A stretch of DNA of 64,000 bases from Cyathus striatus (Eukaryota > Basidiomycota > Agaricomycetes > Agaricales > Nidulariaceae), in assembly GCA_025738555.1 (NCBI GenBank), contig JAOVFP010000018.1, positions 1,116,001 through 1,180,000 on the forward strand. The letters run 5' to 3'. Shown here in pieces: positions 12,151 to 24,545 of this stretch; the stretch's first letter is position 1; each line of letters opens with the position of its first letter. The notes beneath the pieces are model-generated. The model searched no databases. It saw only the letters and a program-made list of their open reading frames with translations, and was not told the DNA's origin. The position numbers and the translations under genes were made by a program.

Positions 12151-13689
12151 ACACAGGTGTCACAATATTGCATAGTATTGCAGTATCACAATATTATGTG
12201 TCTCACAGTCTTGCAGTTATCACAGCTACTTTTCACATTGTGTCACAACATGAAAAGTCACACCTTTCATGTTGTGTCACATGTTTCAAGTTGCATCACA
12301 TGTTTCACATTGCTCACACCTTTCACATTGCATCACACTCAATACATGCTGTCAAACTTTTCGCTTAATGTCACACTTGTCACGCTTTTTGTAGTGTCAC
12401 AGTATCACTTATCACACAGCATTACAGATTTTGACAGCTGTGACACTATGTGACAAGTGTGATAATAAAGATGACCCTGATGACCATGTGAAACTGTGAC
12501 AACTCCAATACTGTGACATTGCAAAAAGTGTGACAAGTGTAATACTATGTCAAATATAACTGTGATGACTGCAATACATAATATTGTAATCCTGTAATAC
12601 TATGTGACTGTATGGGAAAACAAAGATATATTTCATTTCTATCAATTGGAAAATTTCTTATTCCACCCAGATTCCACCCAGAAAAAATGTTCTTTAACAC
12701 AGACTCAATGTGAACTTTGTCTGGAAATTATCATGTCCATCCGGACTCCTTCCAGAAAATCTGTGTTCCATGTGGATTCCATCTGGAAAATCCAGTTTTC
12801 ATATGGAGTCCACCCAGAAAATCCAGACATTTTCTTGTCCGTCCGGAGTTCATCCGGAATATGGGGGGGAGGGTAAAGTACTGTTACTTATGATGATGCT
12901 GATGACATTTATTATTTCAATAGTTAATTCATGGTTTCCTGCATGAGACAGCAAGGTTAAGGCAAGGTCATAACATTTTATCAGTGTTTTACTGAACAGT
13001 AGCATTGATTTTGTATTTAAAGCAAAGTGTAGCAATGGCTAGCTACAGGGACACTGTGTTATTGCTTCAGTCTACCATTTCTTCCAAACTGTTTCAGTGT
13101 TCACAACATATATATTGAATATGCCACCTCATAGAGCTACAAAAGCTCGTGCTAAAAAGACAGTACTTTACCCTCCCCCCCATATTCCGGATGGACTCCG
13201 GGCAGACAAGAAAATGTCCAGATTTTCCAGGTGGACTCCATATGAAAACTGGATTTTCCAGATGGAATCCACATGGAACACAGATTTTCCAGAAGGAGTC
13301 CGGATGGACATGATAATTTCCAGACAAAGTCCACATTGAGTCTGTGTTAAAGAACATTTTTTCTGGGTGGAATCTGGGTGGAATAAGAAATTTTCCAATT
13401 GATAGAAATGAAATATATCTTTGTTTTCCCATACAGTCACATAGTATTACAGGATTACAATATTATGTATTGCAGTCATCACAGTTATATTTGACATAGT
13501 ATTACACTTGTCACACTTTTTGCAATGTCACAGTATTGGAGTTGTCACAGTTTCACATGGTCATCAGGGTCATCTTTATTATCACACTTGTCACATAGTG
13601 TCACAGCTGTCAAAATCTGTAATGCTGTGTGATAAGTGATACTGTGACACTACAAAAAGCGTGACAAGTGTGACATTAAGCGAAAAGTT

Positions 13690-13905
13690 TGACAGCATGT
13701 GTTGAGTGTGATGCAATGTGAAAGGTGTGACGCAATGTGAAACATGTGATGCAACATGAAAAGTGTGACACAACGTGAAAAGTGTGACACAACATGAAAA
13801 GTGTGACACAATGTGAAAAGTGTGACACAATGTTAAAAGTGTGACACAACATGATAAGTGTGACACAACATGAAAAGTGTGACACAACATGAAAAGTAGC
13901 TGTGA
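13690..13905. repeat. 19-bp tandem repeats, right arm, inner array
   Basis: Tandem units of the form GTGAAAAGTGTGACACAAC, 19 bp each. The corresponding stretch of the left arm (about 12225-12350) has clearly fewer units, so the array grew or shrank after the palindrome formed. Confidence 0.8.
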
Positions 13906-13974
13906 TAACTGCAAGACTGTGAGACACATAATATTGTGATACTGCAATACTATGCAATATTGTGACACCTGTGT

Positions 13975-14460
13975 CACACTCAACACACTGTATCATGCAA
14001 GTGTGTCATGCTCAATGCATAATGTCATGCTCCACACACCATGTCATGCTCAATACACAGTGTTACACTCAACACATGGTGTCATGCTTAACACACCATG
14101 TCACACTCAACACATAGTGTCACACTCAACACACAGTGTCACACTCAATGTGTAGTATCACATTCAATGCATCATATCACACTCAACAGGTGTCATACTC
14201 AACACATGGTGTCATGCTCAACACATGGTATCATGCTTAACACACAGTGTCACACTCAATATGTAGTGTCACATTCAATGCATCATGTCACACTCAACAC
14301 ATGGTGTCACACTTAATGCACAGTGTCACATTCAATGTATCATGTCACACTCAACACATGGTGTCACACTCAATGCATCATGTCACACATAGCACATAGT
14401 GACATGCTCAATACATAATATCACACTCAGCACACAGTGTCACACTTGACATAGTCATAG
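13975..14460. repeat. 19-bp tandem repeats, right arm, outer array
   Basis: More than twenty units of the form TCACACTCAACACATAGTG, 19 bp each, with TpG/CpA-rich variation. Reverse complement of the left-arm array at 11800-12150. Confidence 0.85.
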
Positions 14461-14927
14461 AAGTTGTGGACTGTACAGCATATGCCCATGCACAAGCTAG
14501 CCATAGTGTAATAGTTATGCACACTATCCACAATCATGTGAATGGGTGTTATGTAATCATCACAACAATACTGGTTCAAACTATGCAACTATGCCATGCT
14601 CTACTCATTTATTTATGATACAAGTAAAATAAGTAATAAACTACTAATTCATACAAGCTACCTGGAATCCATATGGATTCCAGGTGGAGTCTGGTATAGC
14701 AAATTCCTTCGAATTCCAGCTGAAAGGCAGAATTTGGTTCATCCAGAAAGCACCTGGACTGGAAAACTAAAATTTGGCTGGTGTCTCTGCCAAAACAAGT
14801 TCACCTGGAGTCCAGATGGAGTCCATGGAATGGCCAGAAATTCTGTGGAAATTCCATGGACTTTCCAGGGAGTCCATGGATTCTGTCCAGACTCTGGAAG
14901 GAATTTAGGGGGGAGTGTAAAGACCTC

Positions 14928-16480
14928 CAGTTTGAGAAGTCACATGATGTGTCATAGTGGGGGAGAGCAAGTAGCATTGTACACCACACTATTATTAAAC
15001 GCATTGAGAGAAAGCACAACACTGGTTGCACAGCAATACTGCAATGCCTCTTCTGGTTTTGGGTGTTCTGAGGAAGAGTTGAATGGGAGAGGTGGGATTC
15101 GTGTTATGTTTGCAGAGGCATATGACTCAAGTAGGACTGTACACTGTCACCATACAATATTGTTATACAGTAGCCATATATACGGACCTGTAACTGTCCC
15201 ATCAAGGCTTCAGATGATTCTTGATACGGTCTGGCTATGGTATGGTTTTGACCATAAGGAGACCATATGAATATGGCTGTATTATGGTCATATACAGTCA
15301 TACAGTCCACCTTAGCGAATTCATTGTTAATACTTAGTTTTGAAGAGCATTTCATGCTTAAATCAATATAATTATGTTTCAACTTTGAATAAGTAGCTGT
15401 GCACACTTATGTACAGCTCACTGGAACATAATTCAACATTGAATTCGTGGAAATTGACTGACAACTGGACTTGAAATGGACACTATTTTTTGTATTAATT
15501 ACTGTAATTATGTGTATAATATCCCTTACCATGCAATAATGGAGTTCTAACACGTAAGAAGTAGTCAAATCGTCATCGTTTCAAACATCCATAGAGTTGT
15601 GGACCATAACACCCTCATTCCTCTTGTTGACACTTTGAAGAAAATTGAAACATGTGTCGCTGGTACAGTACAAGACAACATTCCTTATGAAAAGAAGTTT
15701 AGAATTATCCCTCTACTACACAGGAACATAGTTTCCGTTTGCAATGCAATGCATCTAGTTTGAAAAGGCTTTCAACTAATATTTTAATACTCAACTGATA
15801 TCATTGGAGTTGACACGAACAACTAAAACTTGCATTTCACAAATTGAGCCATACGTGCTTCCAGACTCTATCTTCAATACTTCCTATTGGATTGACTCCA
15901 TAGGTGTAATAATAATTACTTTGATACTGCTTGTAGAAGTTTGGTAGAAGTACACACATTGGCAAAACATGTGCGACCCTCCTGTCCTTTAGTGTCTTTA
16001 GAAAGACTAGAAAGGCCAGGATATTCATAAGGACTGATAAGGACAGTCGACCAACGATTCCACGACCTTTAAAAGCTAGTTCTATTTGCGTTTAAAGTAT
16101 ATTATATCGTTTATTAGTCTTTTAATGAAGCTTGATTGATTCAAACACAGTGAAAGACACCAGAGATTTCTAAAGACAATGATTAAATACTATTTATTAC
16201 GCTGTAGACATTGTTCTCTGGTAATATAAAACAGAAGCAGAAGTGATCTATAAAGCGCACTACCACTGTATATGCAAATAATTAAAGCTAACGTCAACCT
16301 CAAGTCAACCTTTCACTTCTTCGCAGTGTAATAGTTGCATCTTCAAGAATTGACATCAAAATGTGAGACATCAATGGTTATTATAGGCCTTTGCACAATA
16401 AGAGCCAGAAACCTAAATATTACAGACAAGAATGATTTACAAAGAAAAAAAAAAAATTATGACCCATAACCCGTAAAATT
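14928..16480. other. Intergenic, no gene; possible decayed CGGTTACGG segment
   Basis: No gene recognised. Around 15170-15310 the sequence looks like a C-to-T-decayed relative of the CGGTTACGG-rich segment at 20030-20160 (compare TTGATACGGTCTGG with TTGATACGGTACGG). The rest is AT-rich and featureless to me. Confidence 0.35.
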
Positions 16481-18338
16481 ATGAAGTTCCGAGTGTGGAA
16501 TAATTCACCGTAACCATAATTCAGTTGTGTCATAAACTTGGGGCACCGTAATCCCCAAATTTTCTGTTTTTCTTAATTATTTCTGCATACATAGGTGCTA
16601 TCTCATGTTAGAATTATGTATATGTTTTTAAAATAAACATATGACTTGTTATCGTTATTTTATAGTTCATTCTCTGTCAACTCGTCCTCTTATCCATTCA
16701 TCTCGAGAAATTCCCACACTTAGAAAATGCGAGCGAATGGGAGATCTTTTCATAGGGACACTATCTGTAGTATTTTAATATGTATTTTTTATATATACAG
16801 TGTTATTTGTGAGCAAGAACTTCATAGGTTATGTTGTCACTTTGGAGCATCGTAATTCCGAACATTTTTGTATTTTTTTTAGTTTTCTCTACATATATAG
16901 ATACTTTTGCATATAATTATTCATGTATATGTTTTTGCACAAACATATACACTATCATTGTTATTTTATGACCCATTTTCTGTCAGTTCTTTCTCTCGTC
17001 TTCTTAATCGATGAGATTTCCCATGCTTACTGAAGGAGAGCGAATAGGGGAAATCAGAGCTGGCCTCTTAGCAAAATGAAATAAACCAAGGGCGAAACAA
17101 AATGATTGGGTTGTCAAAAGCTAGAGCTAGTTAACACAAAACGATCAAATATCTTGGTGCAACAAAACGGCCAGCTTTGATTTCCCCTAATAAGAGGCAC
17201 ATTCATAGGGTCCCACTTTTGGGCATTGCAATTCCGAAAAACTCTTCTTTTTTTCTTTTTCTTTTATTCTCCATGAATATGTACTACTACATGCCATAAC
17301 CAATGTATATATCTCTTTGAAAAACATATGCCCTATTATTGTTGTTTTATAGCACATTTTCCGTCATGTCTTCCTCTCGTCTTCCTTTTCCGATAACACT
17401 TTCCCACGCAAACAGATGCGAGCGAATAAGAGCAGGTGTGTCCTTGGTATGTCCATTGTAAGGGTTTCTTTTTCTTTTTTACATCTGTAGTTCAGTCAAT
17501 TTTTGCATTACATACTACAATATACTTAGTGTTTTTGTGATTCATTTCGGGGTGTACAGCTTTGCGAGGCTCGAGGTTTTAGATACTAGTAAACTCTATT
17601 AACTCGTATAATTTCTAATTTTGTGTGGGAACTCATTCCAACGAAGAGACAAAAGACAAATCACTGATAATTGTGGAATGAAATGATAATAACTTATAGT
17701 CACAAAATTTATTGCATTTACATAAATATAAATGGATTTGTGTTTTAATATGCTAATCTGTGTTCATGATGTATATAATAATCTAATTCAAGTGTGCACA
17801 CTCAAGCACTCAAGCTCAAGCCTCATTTAATAGCATATAATTCAGCGAGTGCTCATGAATATCACTTTTCAGCATGTGTAATACAATATATTTGAGGTCA
17901 CTACATAAATGAAACACATGATAGTATTCATGAGAGTGCCTGCCGGAAAGAGCATACATACAAATAATAAATGACAATAGACAACATAACCTATGAAGTT
18001 CTTGCTCACAAAGTAACACTGTATATATAACAAAAACATATTAAAATACTACAGATAACATCCCTATGAAAAGATCTCCCATTCGCTCGCATTTGCTAAG
18101 CGTGGGAATTTCTCGAGATGAACAGATAAGAGGACGAATCGACAGAAAATGAACTATAAAATAACGATAACAAGTCATATGTTTATTTTAAAAACATATA
18201 CATAATTCTAACATGAGATAGCACCTATGTATGCAGAAATAATTAAGAAAAACAGAAAATTTGGGGATTACGGCGCCCCGAGTTTATGACACAGCCGAAT
18301 TACGGTTACGGTGAATTATTCCACACTCGGAACTTCAT
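16481..18338. mobile_element. Foldback element, copy 1
   Basis: Element of about 1.86 kb with inverted arms of about 360 bp (16481-16840 and 17980-18338). The ends are ATGAAGTTCCGAGTGTGGAA and its complement. Three related units of about 220 bp lie in tandem at about 16550-16760, 16850-17060 and 17220-17430, each ending near GCGAGCGAAT. No transposase is visible. Probably non-autonomous. Confidence 0.75.
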
Positions 18339-18341
18339 ATA

Positions 18342-20004
18342 ATGAAGTTCCGAGTGTGGAATAATTCACCGTAACCGTAATTCGGCTGTGCCGTAAACTC
18401 AGGGCATCGTAATTCATAAAATTCCGATATTTTTCATTTCTTTCTGCATACATAGGTGCTATTTCATGTCATAATAATGTATATGTTTTTAAAATAAACA
18501 TATGTCTTATTATCGCTGTGTTATAGTTCATTTTCTGTCGATTCTTCATCTTATCTTTTCATCTCGAGAAATTCCCACGCATAGAAAAGGTGAGTGAATA
18601 AGAGATCTCTCTATTGTGATTCTATCTGTAGTATTTAATATATTTTTGTTATATATACAGTATTACTTTGTGAACAAGAACTTCATAATTTATGCTGTCT
18701 ATCATTGTTTATTATTCATATGTATCCTCTTTCCAGCGTGTCGACACGCATGAAACATGTAGGCATTCTTATAAATATTATGTGTGTCATGTGTAGTGAC
18801 TTCAAATATATTATTTTTATTAAAATCTTCATATTCCTATGTAGTCGACACAATGAGAAAGTATGAGTTAACAGAGCTTACTAATATCTGAAACCTCGAG
18901 CCTTCAATTTACATGTATCCTAGCTTATTACAAACTATAGCGGGACACTTCTCGCAAAGCTGTACACCCCGAGATGAATCACAATAGCGCTAAGTCTATT
19001 TTAGTATATAATGCAAAGATTGACTGAACTACAGATGTAAAAAAGAAAAAGGAACCCCTACGACAGATGTATTTACTCTTATTCGCTCGCCTCTGTTAGC
19101 GTGGGAAAGTTCTCTAAAAGGAACATGGGAGGAAGAAGTGATGGGAGATGTGCTACAGTCATCAACCACCCAACGTGACACACCACCCTACGTGACAAAC
19201 CCAACTGATTGACTTCTCCTAATGTCAAATCTATGGCTATCACTACAATTCTTTTTGTATTTTTAGGCCTAGTATCCCAGTAATGAGTTCCAACAGTATT
19301 TTTACAGATATATATTGAAATAGATATATGATACATAAATTAAGTTGGAGAGTTACCCCAAACATGAGATTTCCAAAAAATACATGGCATGTATTACTCA
19401 ATAAAGGTACCTAATTTAACTGTTTTATAGCATAAGTAGCTATGATTCAATGTATTAAACCTGTATAAATGTTTTTATGAGTAAAGTGCATCTATGTTCT
19501 CTGATATCACTAGAAATCTGAAGTGCTCAGTGTTGCGAGACAAGGAGGTTTTGTTTATATTAATGATCTGGACTTCGGCAATCTTTAATTTTGAAGTGTT
19601 TGTAATAAACTATATTGCCATCAGCGGCTGTCACGCCATGTGGTTTTGATCAGAATCCAGTCCCCTCAACTATTTTGCGAATGTTCATTCCCTACTAAAA
19701 CACAGCGTGGTAAAAATTATACAAAGTGATTCTATATGATTGTATCTATCCATATGTACAATTTTTATAGTAGAATATGTACTAGATAATGTGGAATCAC
19801 AACTTCAAGTTTTGTTGTCATGTGTAATGGTTGATGACTGTATAAAACAACAATCGTAGGGCATATATTTTTAAAAAGACATATATATGAATTATGATAT
19901 GTAGTAGTACCTATATATGCAGAAAGAAATGAAAAATAGCGGAATTTACGAATTACGACGCCGAATTACGGTTACGGTGAATTATTCCACACTCGGAACT
20001 TCAT
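18342..20004. mobile_element. Foldback element, copy 2, opposite orientation
   Basis: Second member of the same family, abutting copy 1 with only three bases between the termini. Its internal marker (18880-19090) is the reverse complement of 17425-17610 in copy 1, so it is inserted in the opposite direction. Together the two form a palindrome of about 3.5 kb centred near 18340. The right terminus ends at about 20004. Confidence 0.7.
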
Positions 20005-20161
20005 ACATATAAAATCCGTTCCGTAACCGTAAAACGGTCCGTACCGTTTTATCGAGCTCAAAAAAATCTTTGATACGGTACGGTTTACGGGCAAACCGTA
20101 ACCGTCACATGACCGTAAGGTATACGGCCGTATACCGTATACAGTACGGTGTACAGCCCTA
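20005..20161. repeat. CGGTTACGG-rich segment
   Basis: A short CpG-rich stretch with many variants of GGTTACGG and GGTACGG on both strands, related to the inner end of the adjoining foldback arm. Possibly an additional end fragment of the same element family. Confidence 0.45.
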
Positions 20162-22265
20162 CTCGTTACGACAACCCTACCATTTCAACTCCCCACTCTT
20201 ACTCCCACCTGGGAGACTCGAAAATTTCAAGATACAGATCCGCACGCCCTGTTGAACAAACCCGAGAAGACCTGAAGACATGCTAATTCAACATCGTAGA
20301 CTACGGGATTACTTTCGGGTCCTCATGCTGAACATCACAGTTGTTGGAAATTACGAAGGTGTAGAACCACACTCATCCAACACATATACTGCACCTCTCG
20401 CTTCGCATTATGCGGTTGCACCAAACATAGTGGAAGAGGAATACAGCTATGGAGTATGTGGTTCACAACGAACTATCCCATCGCTCTGAAGGCCTACACC
20501 ATTTTCGCCCTCCACGCCCCCAAACGCCTATTCTTTCATGCAGAGCGTCCCCGGGCCTTTCCCTAGCACAATACACACTCCCTATGTATGCTACGACGAG
20601 ACTCCGAAGACACCACGGCGGGGATATATCCGTGGTGGTGCGCGCGGGCGGTACCTTGAGCCCTGGTGGTAGTAGAAGGGGGGATGCAGGCCCGAGAGGT
20701 GGAGACAAGGGCGAAGTCAAGCAGTTCCGCGTTCATTCATTCCAAGACGACGGTCAGCTTTTCCTGCTCCTTTTGCACGTTCACGAAGCAAACCTGATCC
20801 TTGTGCCTATTCAAGCGGGAGCTCTGGAATGTCTTCATCATTCACCCATCACGCCTTGCATATGTCTGCACTTCCATAGCACACACATCACCATGTTCGT
20901 TAGGAGCATGTACCCCGCCTTTTCCCGTTAGCACGTCCACCATACGGGGAGAACCGCTTACGTATCAGCTGGACGCTATCTCAGCTTCTGACGCCTATAC
21001 CGGTTTCGTCCCCTACACCCCCCGCACGCCTATCTCCTCACACAGTGCGTCTCCGACAGATTCTCTAGGACGTCTCTGCTCCATAAATATGCCTACAGCA
21101 ATCCTTCGAAGAGAATACGGGGAAAGGACCATAGTAGCGCGCATCGGCGGTACCTTACCCTATGATTGTAGCGCAAGCAGGCAGGGATACAGGCCTGAGA
21201 GTCGAGGATAATAGCCAAGGCGATGTACATATAGTGGACCCGTGTACCCATCCAGGACAGCGGACAGCTATTCCCGCTCTCTCTGCACGTTCACGAGACA
21301 AACCTCACCGCTGCACTGAAAGGACCGTAGTAACGCGCTTCGGCGGTGCCTTACGCTATGAAGAGACGTATACTGCACCTCTTCCCGTTATGCCTTTTTG
21401 TGCGGGCACGTCAACGAAAAGAGGACAATCACCCACGGATAAGCTGGACACTATCCCAGAGAAGCCTATACCGTTTTCGTCCCTTACACCCTCGGCAACG
21501 CCTATTTTTTCACGCAGAGCTTCTTTAGCCCCTTCATTAATACGTTTCCACTACCTATGTATGCCTACAACAATCCTACTACAATCCTTCGAGGAGAATA
21601 AGGGGAGATAATCGTGGTAGCGCGCGTCGTCGGTATCGCACGCTATAATCGTACTGCGGGCAAGCATGGATACAGGCTCGAGAGTCAGGGATGAGGGCAG
21701 GGTGACGTAGAGTCGTCCCGTGTTCCATCCAGGAGGAAGGAGAGCTTATCCTGCTGTCTCTGCACGTTCACGAGACAAACCTCACCACTGCACCGAAAGG
21801 ACCGTAGTAGCGCGCTTCGGCGGTACCTTGCGCTATGGTTGTAGTGCAAACGGGCAGGGATACAGACTCGAGAGTCGGAGATGAGGGCCAAGGCGAGGTA
21901 GAGTGGACCCATGTTCCATCTAGGATGATGGACAGCTTTTCTTGCTCCTTCAGCACGTTCACGAGGCTAACCTCACCATTGCACTGAAGGGACCTTAGTA
22001 GCGTGCTTCGGCGGTATCTTACGTTATAATTGTAGTATAAGAGGGCAAGGATACAGGCTCGAGCGTCAGAGATGGACTGAGAGCCAAGGTGTTGTAGAGC
22101 GGTCACGTGTTCTATCTAGGATGACGGACAGCTCCCTGCACGTTCACGAGGCAAACCTCAATGTGTCACCTATTCAGGCGGGAGTTCTTCAACGTCTTTA
22201 TTGTTCAACGACATCCCTCGCCTCTATCCTACTTCCTTTCGGATACTTACACTATCGCAGTTACT
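20162..22265 (-). repeat. Composite repeat, copy i (inverted)
   Basis: CpG-rich dispersed repeat, reverse complement of 34880-36905. It starts with the 3' end of an open frame (20162-20276) matching the C-terminus of the protein at 36769-37305, then runs into units of about 450-480 bp. Recurrent markers include CACGTTCACGA, GGTACCGCC and GTAGGCATACATAGGGAG, the last two on the opposite strand in places. Long frames here are not conserved between units, so I do not call genes. Confidence 0.75.
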
Positions 22266-23026
22266 GTCACTCAAGAGGGTAGATGAGAGTGAGGTAATGG
22301 TTGTTTCGTATTCGGGGGTAGGGTGAGCTTAAGTGGGTTAAAGGGCCGCCTGGGCGGGCTGGATCATTGACTTTTCCGTATTATCAAGGGGTTCGTTCGA
22401 GTTAGAGGGGGAGGTTGGGGGAAGGGATATGTGTCAGGCCTCTAGTTCGGTGTATATGTAGATGGGGTCAGACGACTGAGGGAACACGATCGGGTAGAAT
22501 ACGAATGGAAAGTTACATTTTGAGACCCCACGGCTTGCGATTTCAGGGTACCACTCCCATATACACTTTTTACGAGCCATCAATAACGGAAACGCGAGGA
22601 GAAAGGAACGCACAAAAGACCCATATACACCATCTCTCGTCCCATCGTCCCATCGCCCCACGTCTCTTCCCGCAAATACCCCATACGAAATTGACGTTTT
22701 AGCATACCAGCGCTAGACGAAGATACAGAGAACAGTTTGCCAGAAGACGAGATCGACCACCAAACGAAGTTGATAACTCCAAATTCCATCACATGTTGTT
22801 CCTCGACAGTAATGCTTGAGCTTCCACCGCGCATTCCTCCTCCGCCAGGACCACCCCCACCACTGCCTTTACAGCAGTACGCCTGAATTGGCTATGTATG
22901 GAGGTAGAGTGTATCGAGAGGATGGAATATGTTAAATTACATCCTCACAGTATGATATCAGTAGAGTAACACATTTATTGTTAGTTGGGTGAGTAGGTAT
23001 TAAGAGGTGCACTTCTATTGTATTTA

Positions 23027-23117
23027 GGGTTGTTTAGTCTAATGGTAAAAATGTGATTTTGTTTACGGTCTTTTTGTGTCATGAAAGCGCGCGAGTTCGA
23101 ATGATGACGGGTTCCTT
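23027..23117 (+). other. tRNA-derived sequence (possible SINE head)
   Basis: An A-box-like TAGTCTAATGG and a B-box-like AGTTCGAATGA lie about 55 bases apart and are followed by a run of six T. The arms do not fold into a proper cloverleaf, so this is not called a functional tRNA. A tRNA pseudogene or SINE promoter is the better guess. Confidence 0.3.
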
Positions 23118-23289
23118 TTTTAATCGGTACCAATTAGGAATCTTTCAGATTTATAGCATTTGTCTGTTATTTATGGTGTGTTTCTTATCAACTTGTCTTT
23201 ATTCTACATATGCCGTATGACATAAAAATAATGAATACATAGGTAAAGCATACTACTATCTAATACAGAATATTTGCGAAGCACAAGGC

Positions 23290-23410
23290 TATGCATATGG
23301 GAGTGTGGACCGAGGCGGAATCGAACACGCGATCTCACGCTCTTAATCTTATCGAGAATGTCTTATGTAATCCTGTCCAGCTCACCTCCGATATTCCGAT
23401 TTCGCAGCTG
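23290..23410 (-). other. tRNA-like sequence, minus strand
   Basis: On the minus strand, GTGTTCGATTCCGC resembles a tRNA B box, preceded by GATTAAGAGC, which looks like an anticodon arm. The T stem is mismatched and no clear A box is found, so a functional tRNA is doubtful. Confidence 0.25.
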
Positions 23411-23565
23411 CCGCATGCTAATTTCTTTGTTCCTGCAAGTCGCTTTTGCAGGTCAGTTCATTGTGACATTCGTCACCATTGATCTACTGACGATCGGACA
23501 TGACAACTTACATGACAGGTTACATGACTGCACGGAACATGACAGCTAAATGCCCGCCGTGTCAT

Positions 23566-24545
23566 TGGTATCATCGACGAATCCGAAAGAGAACGTTGTC
23601 ATGTGATTCTTATTCTCACGCGAGTACTTTGAGTCGCATTTACGACGAATGGTCTATGTATTCGGCGATGATTAAGAAAGCAAATACGTAGATGTCATCT
23701 ATAAATCGAAAACAACTATGTGCTTGTCCTATTTATGTATTCGACTAGCCCCTGGGGCCATTTGCACAAATTCGTACACATGCGATCCAATTTTAATCTG
23801 ACCCGGCTCTATCGATAACTCAAAAGAATAAATAGTTAATCAATCCCGCCTCATTCCAAACTAAATCAGGTATTCAACGAGTAACTGATAGGACTTCATG
23901 CAGTGATAAATACACTCATACATACTGCTTTTTATGAAATGCGTACGATGCACGAGATATAGGACACATATTGACTTACAACCATAGTCACACGCTCGAG
24001 CCTCGCCTTCAACATGTTATCGACGCGATTCAATTTTAACCTGACCCAATCCATTGGACAATCGATAACACACGGTCAACAGTAGCAGTTCCCGAGATAA
24101 TGGCCAATCGACTCATTCCTTCGTAGCTTATGCAAGACTCAATCAAGCCTTCAATAAGTAGCTGATAGAAGCATGGTACCGATTCTTCCATCTTTCTACA
24201 AAACGCGTTGCAATTACGCAAAACATGAAGCCTTTCATATACATACAGAATACATAGTGTAATAATAAGTTGCGGCTGCTCGACAAGGTGAACAGGATAG
24301 TGTTACTGTAATACATAAATCCCAGGTGTACGTTTACATTCGACCCTGGCATGTGAAGAACAGACCTGGAGTGCCACTGAAAAAAATTATTTTAAGCAGT
24401 AAACTCAATGCGTTAACGGCAGGTAGCGGGCGAAGATGAAGGAGCATGCGAAACAAAAGTTTCCAGGAGGTGGGAAGAGACTCATTGTCATTCACTGTCA
24501 TATGACACGCCCTTCATGTTAGACATCAAGCTATTTTTAAAACTA
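23566..24545. repeat. Module M, copy 1 (before NLR-B)
   Basis: About 1 kb of repeated non-coding DNA beginning near GAATCCGAAAGAGAACGTTG. It is homologous to 44626-45500 and 51186-52015, and more weakly to 33800-34080 and 37350-37480. It contains recurrent ATCGATAAC and CAACAGTAGCAG motifs. It directly precedes the NLR promoter here and at NLR-C. Confidence 0.8.

Larger units (their letters stand above)
11303..14927. mobile_element. 3.6-kb palindromic (foldback) DNA element
   Basis: A giant inverted repeat. The left arm is 11303-12884 (about 1.58 kb), the right arm 13160-14927 (about 1.77 kb), with a 275-bp spacer. The ends read GAGGTCTTTACACTCCCCCC and its reverse complement. Each arm contains, from the outside in: a block rich in GGANTCC/CCATATGG motifs, an AT-rich stretch, arrays of 19-bp tandem repeats, and a second GGANTCC block. 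I find no transposase and no clear target-site duplication. All open frames inside are repeat translations. Probably a non-autonomous DNA transposon; the family is unknown to me. Confidence 0.8.
22266..23565. other. Unique CpG-rich interval
   Basis: No firm gene. A minus-strand frame at about 22580-22860 starts with a Gly-rich run (GGGGPGGGGMRGG) and could be an exon, but I recognise no domain. Two tRNA-like pieces lie at 23027-23117 and 23290-23410 and are listed separately. Confidence 0.35.

Noticed and set aside
11951..14316. Open frames rich in His, Ser and Cys in the palindrome
   Set aside because: They are translations of 19-bp tandem repeats and appear in mirrored form on both strands; no coding signal.
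13975..14460. CRISPR-like array
   Set aside because: The 19-bp units are contiguous and have no spacers, and the genome is fungal.
20449..22106. Protein-coding genes in the composite repeats
   Set aside because: Frames are numerous because of high GC but are not kept between repeat units or copies.
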